Below are positions 1-6,608 of a DNA stretch of 33,272 nucleotides, piece by piece (positions within the stretch are counted from its first letter, which is position 1; each line of letters starts with the position of its first letter). The DNA lies in contig JBOGXF010000104.1 of the NCBI GenBank assembly GCA_050694275.1, positions 1 through 33,272 on the forward strand. The letters are read 5' to 3'. The position numbers and the translations under genes are program-made. The stretch comes from JBOGXF01 sp050694275. Its GTDB lineage: Bacteria > Actinomycetota > CADDZG01 > WHSQ01. Below the pieces are notes generated by a model. The model was given only the letters and a program-made list of their open reading frames with translations, ran no database searches and was not told the origin of the DNA.

Positions 1-194
1 TCACCGTGCCGGTGAACCTCGCCGGCAACGCCGCGATCAGCGTGCCGTGCGGTCTGTCCCCCGACGACGGGCTGCCGGTCGGCCTGCAGATCATCGCCAA
101 GGCTCTCGATGAGAGGACGATGTTCAGGGCGGCGTACGCGTTCGAGCAGGATCTCGGGTGGATCGCGAGCGAAGAAGCGAGGCCCCCACTGTGA
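1..194 (+). CDS. gatA: Glutamyl-tRNA(Gln)/aspartyl-tRNA(Asn) amidotransferase subunit A, C-terminal end (5' truncated by window)
   Basis: Only the last ~63 residues are present; the reading frame enters from base 3. GatA is the amidase subunit of the GatCAB complex. It releases ammonia from glutamine, which GatB uses to convert Glu-tRNA(Gln) to Gln-tRNA(Gln). The visible part has the conserved amidase-signature C-terminus: NLAGNAAISVPCG, then LPVGLQIIAKALDE and the closing AAYAFEQ helix. The catalytic Ser-Ser-Lys region lies outside the window. The stop TGA at 192-194 overlaps the GTG start of gatB (GTGA), so the two are translationally coupled. Identity is firm because the fragment matches the family's end and is followed by gatB. 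Confidence 0.9.
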   Translation, partial: TVPVNLAGNAAISVPCGLSPDDGLPVGLQIIAKALDERTMFRAAYAFEQDLGWIASEEARPPL

Positions 195-1657
195 GCGCGA
201 CCAGGACCGACGTGTACGAGACGACTATCGGGCTCGAGATGCACGTCGAGCTGTCGACCGCGTCAAAGATGTTCTGCGGCTGTGAGGTCGCGTTCGGAGG
301 CGAGCCCAACGCGCGCACTTGTCCCGTGTGCCTGGGCCTCCCCGGTACGTTGCCGGTTCCGAACGAAAAGGCGGTAGAGCACACGCTGACGATCGCGCTC
401 GCTCTCAACTGCACGATTGCCGAGCACTCGCTGTTCCATCGCAAGAACTACTTCTATCCGGACATGCCGAAGAACTACCAGATCAGTCAGTACGACCTGC
501 CGCTGGGTTACGGCGGCTACGTCGATATCTCGGGGGCCTGGGGCGAGACGCGCGTCGGCATCACGCGCGTGCATCTCGAAGAGGACACGGGAAAGACGAT
601 CCACGTCGGGGGCTCGGGACGGATCGGCGACGCCGACTACTCGCTCGAGGACTTCAACCGAGCCGGTACGCCACTCGTCGAGATCGTCACCGAGCCCGAC
701 ATCCGGTCGGTCCAGCAGGCGCGTGCGTTCGTCACCGAGCTGCGGGCGATCATCGAAAACCTCGGCGTCAGTGACGTACGCATGGAGGAAGGGAGCTTGC
801 GCGTCGACGCCAACGTGTCGGTCCGTCGCATCGGCGACGTCGAGCACGGAACAAAAGTCGAGGTCAAGAACATGAATTCGGTCCGCTCGGTAATCCGCGC
901 CCTCGAGTTCGAGGAGGGACGTCAGAGAAAGGCGCTGGACGAGGGCAAGGAGCTCGTCCAGGAGACGCGCCACTTCGATGAGAACGCGGGCGTGACGATC
1001 GGGGGCCGGGTAAAGGAGTACTCGTCGGACTACCGCTACTTCCCCGAGCCGGACCTGGTCCCCTTCGAGCCGGGATCGGATTGGGTAGACCGGCTGCGCG
1101 CAGCGCTGCCCGAGACGCCGGTTGAACGTCGGGCCCGGTTCGCGTCGCAATATGGGCTCACCGGCAAGGACATCGAGGTGCTGACGGCGACCCGAGCGAC
1201 CGCCGACTGGTTCGAGGACGCCGCGCGGGCCTACGGAGGGGATGCCAAGAGGGTCGTGAACTGGATCATCGCCGACCTGTTCGGGCTGTTGAACGAGGCC
1301 GCGGTGGACCTCGTCGAGAGCAAGATTGCGCCGGCGCAGCTCGCCGGCCTCGTCAGGCTCGTCGACTCGGGATCGATCTCGGGAAAACAGGCGAAGACGG
1401 TGCTCCAGGAGATGTTCGCGAGCGGAAAGGACGCGGACGAGATCGCGCGCGAGCAGGGACTGGAGCAGATCTCCGACGAGGTCGCGCTCGAGAGCGTAGT
1501 CGACGAGGTCGTCGCCGAGAATTCCGATGCCGCCGACAAGGTGCGGGCCGGAAACATGGGGACGATCGGGTTCCTCGTCGGTCAGGTGATGAAGAAGACA
1601 CGAGGCCAGGCCAACCCCGGCCTCGTCAACGAACTGCTTAAAAAGAAGCTGAGCTAG
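191..1657 (+). CDS. gatB: Aspartyl/glutamyl-tRNA amidotransferase subunit B
   Basis: GatB is the kinase/transamidase subunit of cytoplasmic GatCAB. It phosphorylates Glu on mischarged Glu-tRNA(Gln) and accepts ammonia from GatA. The product is 488 aa, the usual size. Family motifs are present: GLEMHVELSTASKMFCGC near the N-terminus with Cys residues continuing in RTCPVC, then YFYPDMPKNYQISQYD, and a C-terminal helical YqeY-like tail ending NELLKKK. I chose GTG 191, which overlaps the gatA stop and has a purine-rich GCGAGG just upstream; another in-frame GTG at 158 would lie inside gatA. The gene is coupled to gatA upstream, and the next gene starts on its last stop base. With gltX and tRNA-Gln in the same window it supports the indirect Gln-tRNA pathway. 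Confidence 0.97.
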   Translation: MSATRTDVYETTIGLEMHVELSTASKMFCGCEVAFGGEPNARTCPVCLGLPGTLPVPNEKAVEHTLTIALALNCTIAEHSLFHRKNYFYPDMPKNYQISQYDLPLGYGGYVDISGAWGETRVGITRVHLEEDTGKTIHVGGSGRIGDADYSLEDFNRAGTPLVEIVTEPDIRSVQQARAFVTELRAIIENLGVSDVRMEEGSLRVDANVSVRRIGDVEHGTKVEVKNMNSVRSVIRALEFEEGRQRKALDEGKELVQETRHFDENAGVTIGGRVKEYSSDYRYFPEPDLVPFEPGSDWVDRLRAALPETPVERRARFASQYGLTGKDIEVLTATRATADWFEDAARAYGGDAKRVVNWIIADLFGLLNEAAVDLVESKIAPAQLAGLVRLVDSGSISGKQAKTVLQEMFASGKDADEIAREQGLEQISDEVALESVVDEVVAENSDAADKVRAGNMGTIGFLVGQVMKKTRGQANPGLVNELLKKKLS

Positions 1658-2133
1658 TGGCGTTGCGACGCCTTGTCGCCCGGGGATGGCAGGTATCCGT
1701 CGAGACGGCCGCGACGATGCCCGGCCCCCCCGACGTCGTGTGGGACCTCATCACCGACTGGGAGCATCAGGACGACTGGATGCTCGAAGCTTCTGACTTC
1801 GTCGTGACCACCGAGCAGCGCGAGGGGGTCGGGGTCGAGGCCGAGGCGACCATCACGATCGGCGGGATCAAGACGCGCGACCGCGTCAGGGTGGTCGGAT
1901 GGGAGCCGCCCAAGCGCCTCGCCATCGAGCATCTCGGCTGGGTGACGGGGGTGGGGGAGATCCACCTGACGCCGCTCGGAACCGATCGCACCCATCTGTT
2001 CTGGCGTGAGGACCTCAGCCCTCCGCTGGGCATGCTCGGGGCGCTGGGCATGATCGGCTTCAAACCGCTGATGCGGCGCATTTTCGAGCGCGACCTGCGC
2101 GTCCTTTCGGGCCTGGTCCGGGCCCACGCCTGA
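1657..2133 (+). CDS. SRPBCC (START/polyketide-cyclase-like) family protein
   Basis: A 158-aa protein of the SRPBCC/Bet v1-like fold, a cytoplasmic hydrophobic-ligand-binding cup. It shows the usual opening strand and helix (VETAATMPGPPDVVWDLITD, then W..W), a central beta-rich stretch including RVRVVGWEPPKRLAIEH, and a C-terminal amphipathic helix ending in RRIFERDLRVLSGLV. This matches the polyketide cyclase/dehydrase group, whose ligands vary and cannot be read from sequence. The GTG start shares a base with the gatB stop (TAGTG), so it is translated from the gatB transcript; a TTG at 1663 is the alternative. A strong hairpin 10 nt after its stop probably ends the gat operon. Confidence 0.75.
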   Translation: MALRRLVARGWQVSVETAATMPGPPDVVWDLITDWEHQDDWMLEASDFVVTTEQREGVGVEAEATITIGGIKTRDRVRVVGWEPPKRLAIEHLGWVTGVGEIHLTPLGTDRTHLFWREDLSPPLGMLGALGMIGFKPLMRRIFERDLRVLSGLVRAHA

Positions 2134-2142
2134 CAGGGATCC

Positions 2143-2191
2143 CAAGGTTGCGCGTTTCACGCCCCTCAAGGGCGTCAGACGCGCAACCTTG
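2143..2191 (+). terminator. Two-tier hairpin after the gat operon
   Basis: Outer arms CAAGGTTGCGCGT (2143-2155) and ACGCGCAACCTTG (2179-2191) are perfectly complementary over 13 bp. They enclose a second perfect stem, ACGCCC (2159-2164) with GGGCGT (2170-2175), and loop CTCAA. It starts 10 nt after the SRPBCC stop codon. There is no T-tract on either side, so it would be a U-less terminator or an RNA-stabilising/processing structure rather than a classical intrinsic terminator. Confidence 0.65.
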
Positions 2192-2286
2192 CGGAGGTGA
2201 CCGGGATCACAGCACGGCAGGAATCATCCTGATATGGGCGAATCACACCCTCAGCAGACGGGCTCGACCGAAAAGAGGGATCCGAC

Positions 2287-3489
2287 TTGAAGACCACCCG
2301 CGTCCTGTTGCTGGTGGCCGCGTTTCTGGCGTCGCTGCTGCCCGCGGCGGCCCGCGGAGACGCCCCCGAACGCCAGGCCGATCAGACGAAGAACGTCAAG
2401 CTGCTCGCCCACTTCCCCTTCGAGAACGAAGAGGGAGACTTTTTCGCCGGCGGCACCGACATCGATTTCCAGGGCAAGTTCGTCTACGCCATGCAGCAGG
2501 CGGAGCAGGGCGGTGTGCACATCATCAAGCACTCGAAGAACGGCAAGGCCAAGAAGCTCTCGTTCATTCCCTGTCCCGGCGAGCAGAACGACGTCGCCGT
2601 CGTGAAGCCGGGCCTGATCGCGCTCGGCTACCACAACAGCACGTGCGGCGATCCCGGCGGCGGTGTGAAGCTTCTCGACGTCAAGAACCCCAAGAGACCC
2701 AAGATGCTGGGAGCGGTCAACGACCTTCCCGGCGGCACCCACACGCTGACCGTTTACCCCGGCAAGCCGATCATCTACGCGTCGCCGGGCGGGCTCGCGA
2801 ACGGCGGCGGGGTCGAGCAGATCCTCGACGTGTCGAACCCAAACAAGCCCGAGGTCGCGGCGACGTTCACCCCGAACCCGGCCGGCTGTCACGATCTCAG
2901 CTTCCACATCTCCAAGGACAAGAAGCTGGCGGCGTGCGCGGGCGCGGGTGAGACGCAGATCTGGGACGTCTCGGACCCGATCGCGCCGCAGACGATCGGA
3001 CACCTTCCCAACCCCTTCATGTTCTTCCAGCACTCCGCCTACTTCTCACACGACGGCAACCTTCTCGTCGTCACCGACGAGAACTTCGGCGCGCTCGAGT
3101 GCTCGGGCGGGCCGACCGGAGCGCTCCATGTCTGGGACGTGTCCAACCCCTCGGCCCCCATTTACCAGAGCTTCTTCGGCATCGACCGGGGGCCGGCCGT
3201 GTGGGCGACGGGCGTCAACGACCGCTCCACGTGGTGCACGTCGCACAACGGCAACTTCATCCCCGGCACCAACACGCTGGTGATGTCTTGGTACGCGGCC
3301 GGCATGAACGTCATCGACCTGAGCGATCCCACTAGTCCCCAGGAGATCGCGCACTACATGGCCGAGGACGGCAAGAGCAACTACTGGTCGGCGTACTGGT
3401 ACGACGGGCGCATCTACGCCAACGACCGCGTCGACGGGCTCGACGTCTTCGAGATCAGGGGTCTCAAGGAGGGAAAACACGATCACTAG
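2287..3489 (+). CDS. Secreted LVIVD-repeat beta-propeller protein, paralog 1
   Basis: 400 aa. The start is TTG 2287, with Shine-Dalgarno AGAGGGA six nt upstream. The N-terminus is a signal peptide (KTTR, a hydrophobic run, then AAARGDA, cleavage near residue 24). The mature part holds repeated blades marked by LLDVKNPKRP (~129), ILDVSNPNKPEV (~179), IWDVSDPIAPQ (~225), VWDVSNPSAP (~282), VIDLSDPTSPQE (~342) and GLDVFEIRG (~384). This is the LVIVD (PF08309) propeller pattern. Six cysteines (96, 120, 201, 217, 272, 317) and four histidines (152, 202, 249, 320) recur in both downstream paralogs. LVIVD proteins have no established biochemical role. First gene of a three-gene operon; export to the cell surface is inferred. 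Nothing visible indicates an anchor. Confidence 0.85.
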   Translation: MKTTRVLLLVAAFLASLLPAAARGDAPERQADQTKNVKLLAHFPFENEEGDFFAGGTDIDFQGKFVYAMQQAEQGGVHIIKHSKNGKAKKLSFIPCPGEQNDVAVVKPGLIALGYHNSTCGDPGGGVKLLDVKNPKRPKMLGAVNDLPGGTHTLTVYPGKPIIYASPGGLANGGGVEQILDVSNPNKPEVAATFTPNPAGCHDLSFHISKDKKLAACAGAGETQIWDVSDPIAPQTIGHLPNPFMFFQHSAYFSHDGNLLVVTDENFGALECSGGPTGALHVWDVSNPSAPIYQSFFGIDRGPAVWATGVNDRSTWCTSHNGNFIPGTNTLVMSWYAAGMNVIDLSDPTSPQEIAHYMAEDGKSNYWSAYWYDGRIYANDRVDGLDVFEIRGLKEGKHDH

Positions 3490-3517
3490 AGCCCCCGCGG
3501 CCCTGGTCGCCGCCACG

Positions 3518-4621
3518 ATGCTCCTCTCCCTCGTGCCACCTTCGGCCGGCGCGGCCCAAGTAAACAAGAGCGACAACGTCAAGCTGATCCAGAACTTCAA
3601 GTACGAGGGCGGAAGCGACCTCGACTTCTCCGGTAAGTACGTCTACGCGGGGCAGCTGGGCAACGACGGAGGCGTGCACGTCCTCGACGTGTCCGGCAAG
3701 AAGCCCAAGAAAGTCGCCTTCATCTCTTGTCCCGGCAGTCAGAACGACGTCGCGGTCGTGAAGCCGGGGCTTCTTGCCCTCGGTTATCACTCGAGCACTT
3801 GCGCCGCGGCCCCCGGCTCGGGCGTCCGGCTGATCGACGTCAAGGATCCCAAGAGGCCGCGCTTCCTCGGCCAGGTGCAGACCCCGGGAGGAACTCACAC
3901 ACTCACCGTTTATCCCGGCAAGCCGATCATCTACGCATCGCCCGGCGGGCTCGCGAACGGCGGGGGCACCGAGCAGATCATCGACGTCAGCAATCCCAAG
4001 AAGCCCGAGGTTGTGGCGACCTTCCGGCTCAACCCCGCGGGGTGTCACGACCTCTCGTTCAGCATCACCAAAGAGCGCAAGCTCGCGTTCTGCCCCGGGC
4101 TCACGGAGATCCAGGTGTGGGATGTGTCCGACCCGCTCGCGCCGTTGCCGATCGGACACATCGCCAACCCATTCATGTTCTTTCCGCACTCCGCGATCGC
4201 GACCCCTGACGGTCAATACCTCGTCGTGGGCGACGAGGCGTTCGCCGCGCACGAGTGTGCCGCGCAGGGACCGACGGGTTCCCTCTACGTCTACGACATC
4301 ACGGTTCCCAGCGCGCCGCTGCTCGTCGGCCACTTCGGCCCCCCGCGCGGCGCCGAACCGGTGGGCGTGCTCGAGTGGTGCACCGCGCACAACTACAACT
4401 TCGTGCCGGGGACAAGGATCCTGGTGTCGGCGTGGTACACGGGCGGCACCAGCGTCATCGACTTCGCCAACCCCACGCTTCCCGAAGAGATCGCCTACTT
4501 CCAGCCGGGTAACGCCGACACCTGGTCGTCGTACTGGTACCGGGGTCGCATTTACGCCAACGATCTCAGGCGTGGCCTCGACGTGATCGAAGTCAAAGGA
4601 CTCGAGGAGGGCAAAAAATGA
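3518..4621 (+). CDS. Secreted LVIVD-repeat beta-propeller protein, paralog 2 (true start probably upstream at ATC 3482)
   Basis: At least 367 aa from the first standard start, ATG 3518. That start gives only ten hydrophobic residues before the Ala-Gln cleavage site and no basic N-region. The frame is open upstream. If translation begins at ATC 3482, eight nt after the strong site AAGGAGGG (3466-3473), the N-terminus becomes a complete signal peptide beginning TRAPAALVAATMLL. Blade motifs include VHVLDVSG, LIDVKDPKRP, IIDVSNPKKPEV, VWDVSDPLAP and VIDFANPTLPEE. Numbering from ATG 3518, the shared cysteines are 71, 95, 176, 192, 247 and 288, and the shared histidines 127, 177, 224 and 291. It is closest to paralog 1 (both have the segment NPFMFF before the third His). 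Its stop overlaps the start of paralog 3 (ATGA). Confidence 0.82.
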   Translation: MLLSLVPPSAGAAQVNKSDNVKLIQNFKYEGGSDLDFSGKYVYAGQLGNDGGVHVLDVSGKKPKKVAFISCPGSQNDVAVVKPGLLALGYHSSTCAAAPGSGVRLIDVKDPKRPRFLGQVQTPGGTHTLTVYPGKPIIYASPGGLANGGGTEQIIDVSNPKKPEVVATFRLNPAGCHDLSFSITKERKLAFCPGLTEIQVWDVSDPLAPLPIGHIANPFMFFPHSAIATPDGQYLVVGDEAFAAHECAAQGPTGSLYVYDITVPSAPLLVGHFGPPRGAEPVGVLEWCTAHNYNFVPGTRILVSAWYTGGTSVIDFANPTLPEEIAYFQPGNADTWSSYWYRGRIYANDLRRGLDVIEVKGLEEGKK

Positions 4622-5826
4622 GAAAGCTCGGCACGACCGTCGCCATCCTGCTGGCGCTGGCGCTGGCGATCCCCGGAGCGGCCGCCGGACAGAAGGGGCC
4701 CAAGGTCGCGGCCCAGAGCGACAACATCAAGCTCGTCAAGCAGTTTCGGATCGTGGGTGGCGGCGAGCTCGCCGCGCTCGGCAAGTTCGTCTATTCGGGC
4801 CAGGCGAACGGCGGACCGGAATTCAACCGCGGCTCGGAGGCGGACGAGGGCGGTATTCACATATACGACGCCTCCGGCAAGAAACCCAGGAAGGCCGGAT
4901 TCCTGCACTGCCCCGGAACCGACAACGACGTCGAGATCGTGAGGCCGGGCCTGGCGACGATGAGCTTCTCCGGGAACATGTGCGCGCCGTCGGCGGGAAC
5001 CGGGCTCATGACGATCGACGTCTCCAACCCGAAGAAGCCCAGGGTTCTCGGCGCGATCCAGACCGGCAAGGCGCACACGCACAAGCCGTACCCGGGCAAG
5101 CCCCTCGTGTACATGGCCGGAGGCGGCCTCACGCCGGGCGGAAATGCCGGACCCGCGATCGTCGACGTCTCGAAGCCGAGCAAGCCCGAGGTCGTGGCCA
5201 CGACCCAGACGATCACGATGGACTGCCACGACATCTCGTTCCACATCACCAAGGACAAAAAGCTCATGTTCTGCCCCGGGGCGATCGGCACCGGCGAGGT
5301 CCAGATCTTCGACGTCTCCGACCCGCTCGCACCCCAGCTCGTCGGCAAGATCTACAACCCGCTGATCCAGTACTCGCACTACGCGGTCGCCTCATCCGAT
5401 GGGAACCTCCTCGCGATCGACGACGAGGCGTTCGCCCTGCACGAGTGCCACACGGGCAACAGCCCGACCGGGCGGGTGTGGATCTACGACATCAGCAACC
5501 CCGCGCTGCCCCTCCTGCAGAGCAGCTTCGCCCCGCCGCGGGGTGGCGACGGCACCGTCGGTCACTTCGTGGGATGGGTCCCGTCGTGGTGTCTCTCGCA
5601 CGGACTCGACTGGCAACCCGGCACCCGCAACCTCGCGGTGACGTGGTTCACCGGGGGCGTGAGCGTCCTGGATCTGCGTGATCCGCTGTCCCCGCAAGAG
5701 CTCGCCTTCCACCAGTTCGAGGACTCGGCGACCTTCTCCGCGCTGTGGCACAAGGGCCTTCTCTACACCAACGACACACGCTGGGGAGTGCAGGCATACG
5801 AGATAAAAGGCCTGCCCAAGAAGTAG
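4618..5826 (+). CDS. Secreted LVIVD-repeat beta-propeller protein, paralog 3
   Basis: 402 aa. ATG 4618 overlaps the previous stop, with GAGGAGG just upstream. It has a typical signal peptide (MRKLGTTVAILLALALA, cleavage near AAAG, residue ~24). Blades are marked by IHIYDASGKKP, MTIDVSNPKKP, IVDVSKPSKPEV, IFDVSDPLAPQ, IYDISNPALP and VLDLRDPLSPQE. The six cysteines (98, 122, 203, 219, 277, 325) and the blade histidines (153, 204, 254, 328) of paralogs 1 and 2 are retained, though the surroundings have diverged (AHTHKPYPGKP, QYSHYAV, CLSHGLDW). It is the most divergent copy, with extra inserts near residues 64-76 and 307-320. Function is unknown; the shared pattern suggests a common ligand or metal site. 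Last gene of the operon. Confidence 0.85.
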   Translation: MRKLGTTVAILLALALAIPGAAAGQKGPKVAAQSDNIKLVKQFRIVGGGELAALGKFVYSGQANGGPEFNRGSEADEGGIHIYDASGKKPRKAGFLHCPGTDNDVEIVRPGLATMSFSGNMCAPSAGTGLMTIDVSNPKKPRVLGAIQTGKAHTHKPYPGKPLVYMAGGGLTPGGNAGPAIVDVSKPSKPEVVATTQTITMDCHDISFHITKDKKLMFCPGAIGTGEVQIFDVSDPLAPQLVGKIYNPLIQYSHYAVASSDGNLLAIDDEAFALHECHTGNSPTGRVWIYDISNPALPLLQSSFAPPRGGDGTVGHFVGWVPSWCLSHGLDWQPGTRNLAVTWFTGGVSVLDLRDPLSPQELAFHQFEDSATFSALWHKGLLYTNDTRWGVQAYEIKGLPKK

Positions 5827-5840
5827 CCGCCTCGCGGGAC

Positions 5841-5856
5841 GCGTAATCTGTACGCA
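5841..5856 (+). promoter_or_regulatory. Leaderless promoter with overlapping palindrome
   Basis: A -10 box TAATCT (5844-5849) sits six nt before ATG 5856, so transcription should start on or beside the A of the ATG. The box lies inside the inverted repeat GCGTA-ATCTG-TACGC (5841-5855), which could be an operator. There is no Shine-Dalgarno sequence. The -35 region is not recognisable. Confidence 0.5.
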
Positions 5857-6608
5857 TGGGCGCGCAATCATACGCGGGCAAGGAGTGTGTCTGTCAGCTT
5901 CGGCGCGGGATCTGTGACCAGAGTTGCGTCGCGCGGATGCTCGACACGAACTTCTACATGGCCGCGATCAACCTCACCGGTCGGCGCTGCCTCGTCGTTG
6001 GCGCCGGATCGATCGGTCTCGAGAAAATCGAGGGCTTGCTCGCGTGCGACGCGCTCGTGAGGGTGGTCGCGCCTGAAGCTCATCCCGAGGTCAAAGCCCT
6101 CGCCGCGTCGGGTGCCCTTGCTTGGCGGGCGGGCGAGTACGAGAAGGAGGACCTCGACGGGTGCTTCCTGGTCGTCGCCGCGACCTCAGACACCGACGTC
6201 AACATCCGCGTCTACAACGATGCCGAGGCACGCTCGATGCTCGTCAACGTCGTCGACGTCCCGCCCCTGTGCAACTTCATCTTGCCCGCCATCGTGAGAC
6301 GAGGTCCCATCGCCATCGCCATCTCCACCGCGGGCGCCAGTCCCGCTCTCGCGGCGCGCATGAAGCGTCAGATCGCCGACGTCTTCGGTGAGGAATACGG
6401 ACGTCTTGCGGTGTTGCTCAACGAGCTCAGGGGATGGGCGAAGTCGACGCTGCCTACCTACCAGGATCGAAAGGTCTTCTTCGAGTCCATCGTCAGCGGC
6501 TCGCCCGATCCATTGGAGCTGGTGCGAGACGGGGATCATCAGGGCCTGCGCACCCTCTTCGAGGAGGCCAAGAGGGAGGCGCAGGAAACGCTGAGAACGC
6601 GGGCGTGA
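5856..6608 (+). CDS. Precorrin-2 dehydrogenase / sirohydrochlorin ferrochelatase-like protein (siroheme synthesis)
   Basis: 250 aa from ATG 5856, or 223 aa from ATG 5937. The core matches the Met8/CysG N-terminal family, which oxidises precorrin-2 with NAD and can insert iron to give siroheme, the cofactor of sulfite and nitrite reductases. Visible are NLTGRRCLVVGAGSIG (NAD-binding Rossmann loop), the VVAATSDTDVN segment, NVVDVPPLCNFILPAIVRRGP, and ISTAGASPALAARMKRQI. No C-terminal methyltransferase domain is fused. I chose 5856 because of its leaderless promoter; family alignment alone would favour 5937. The 27-residue extension carries four cysteines in 14 residues (C11, C13, C20, C24), which is unusual. 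Its stop overlaps the start of the next gene. Confidence 0.85.
   Translation: MGAQSYAGKECVCQLRRGICDQSCVARMLDTNFYMAAINLTGRRCLVVGAGSIGLEKIEGLLACDALVRVVAPEAHPEVKALAASGALAWRAGEYEKEDLDGCFLVVAATSDTDVNIRVYNDAEARSMLVNVVDVPPLCNFILPAIVRRGPIAIAISTAGASPALAARMKRQIADVFGEEYGRLAVLLNELRGWAKSTLPTYQDRKVFFESIVSGSPDPLELVRDGDHQGLRTLFEEAKREAQETLRTRA

Noticed and set aside
263..1150. Long open frame on the reverse strand across gatB (295 codons)
   Set aside because: It lies wholly opposite a clear gatB, has an Arg/Asp/Leu/Val-rich composition typical of antisense frames in high-GC DNA, and shows no family motif.
2221..2246. Direct repeat GAATCA before the first propeller
   Set aside because: Six-base repeats of this kind are expected by chance; no dyad or defined promoter accompanies them.
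3464..4390. 308-codon reverse-strand frame across the second propeller
   Set aside because: Mirror of the coding strand with no recognisable motif or ribosome site; similar frames lie opposite the other two propellers.
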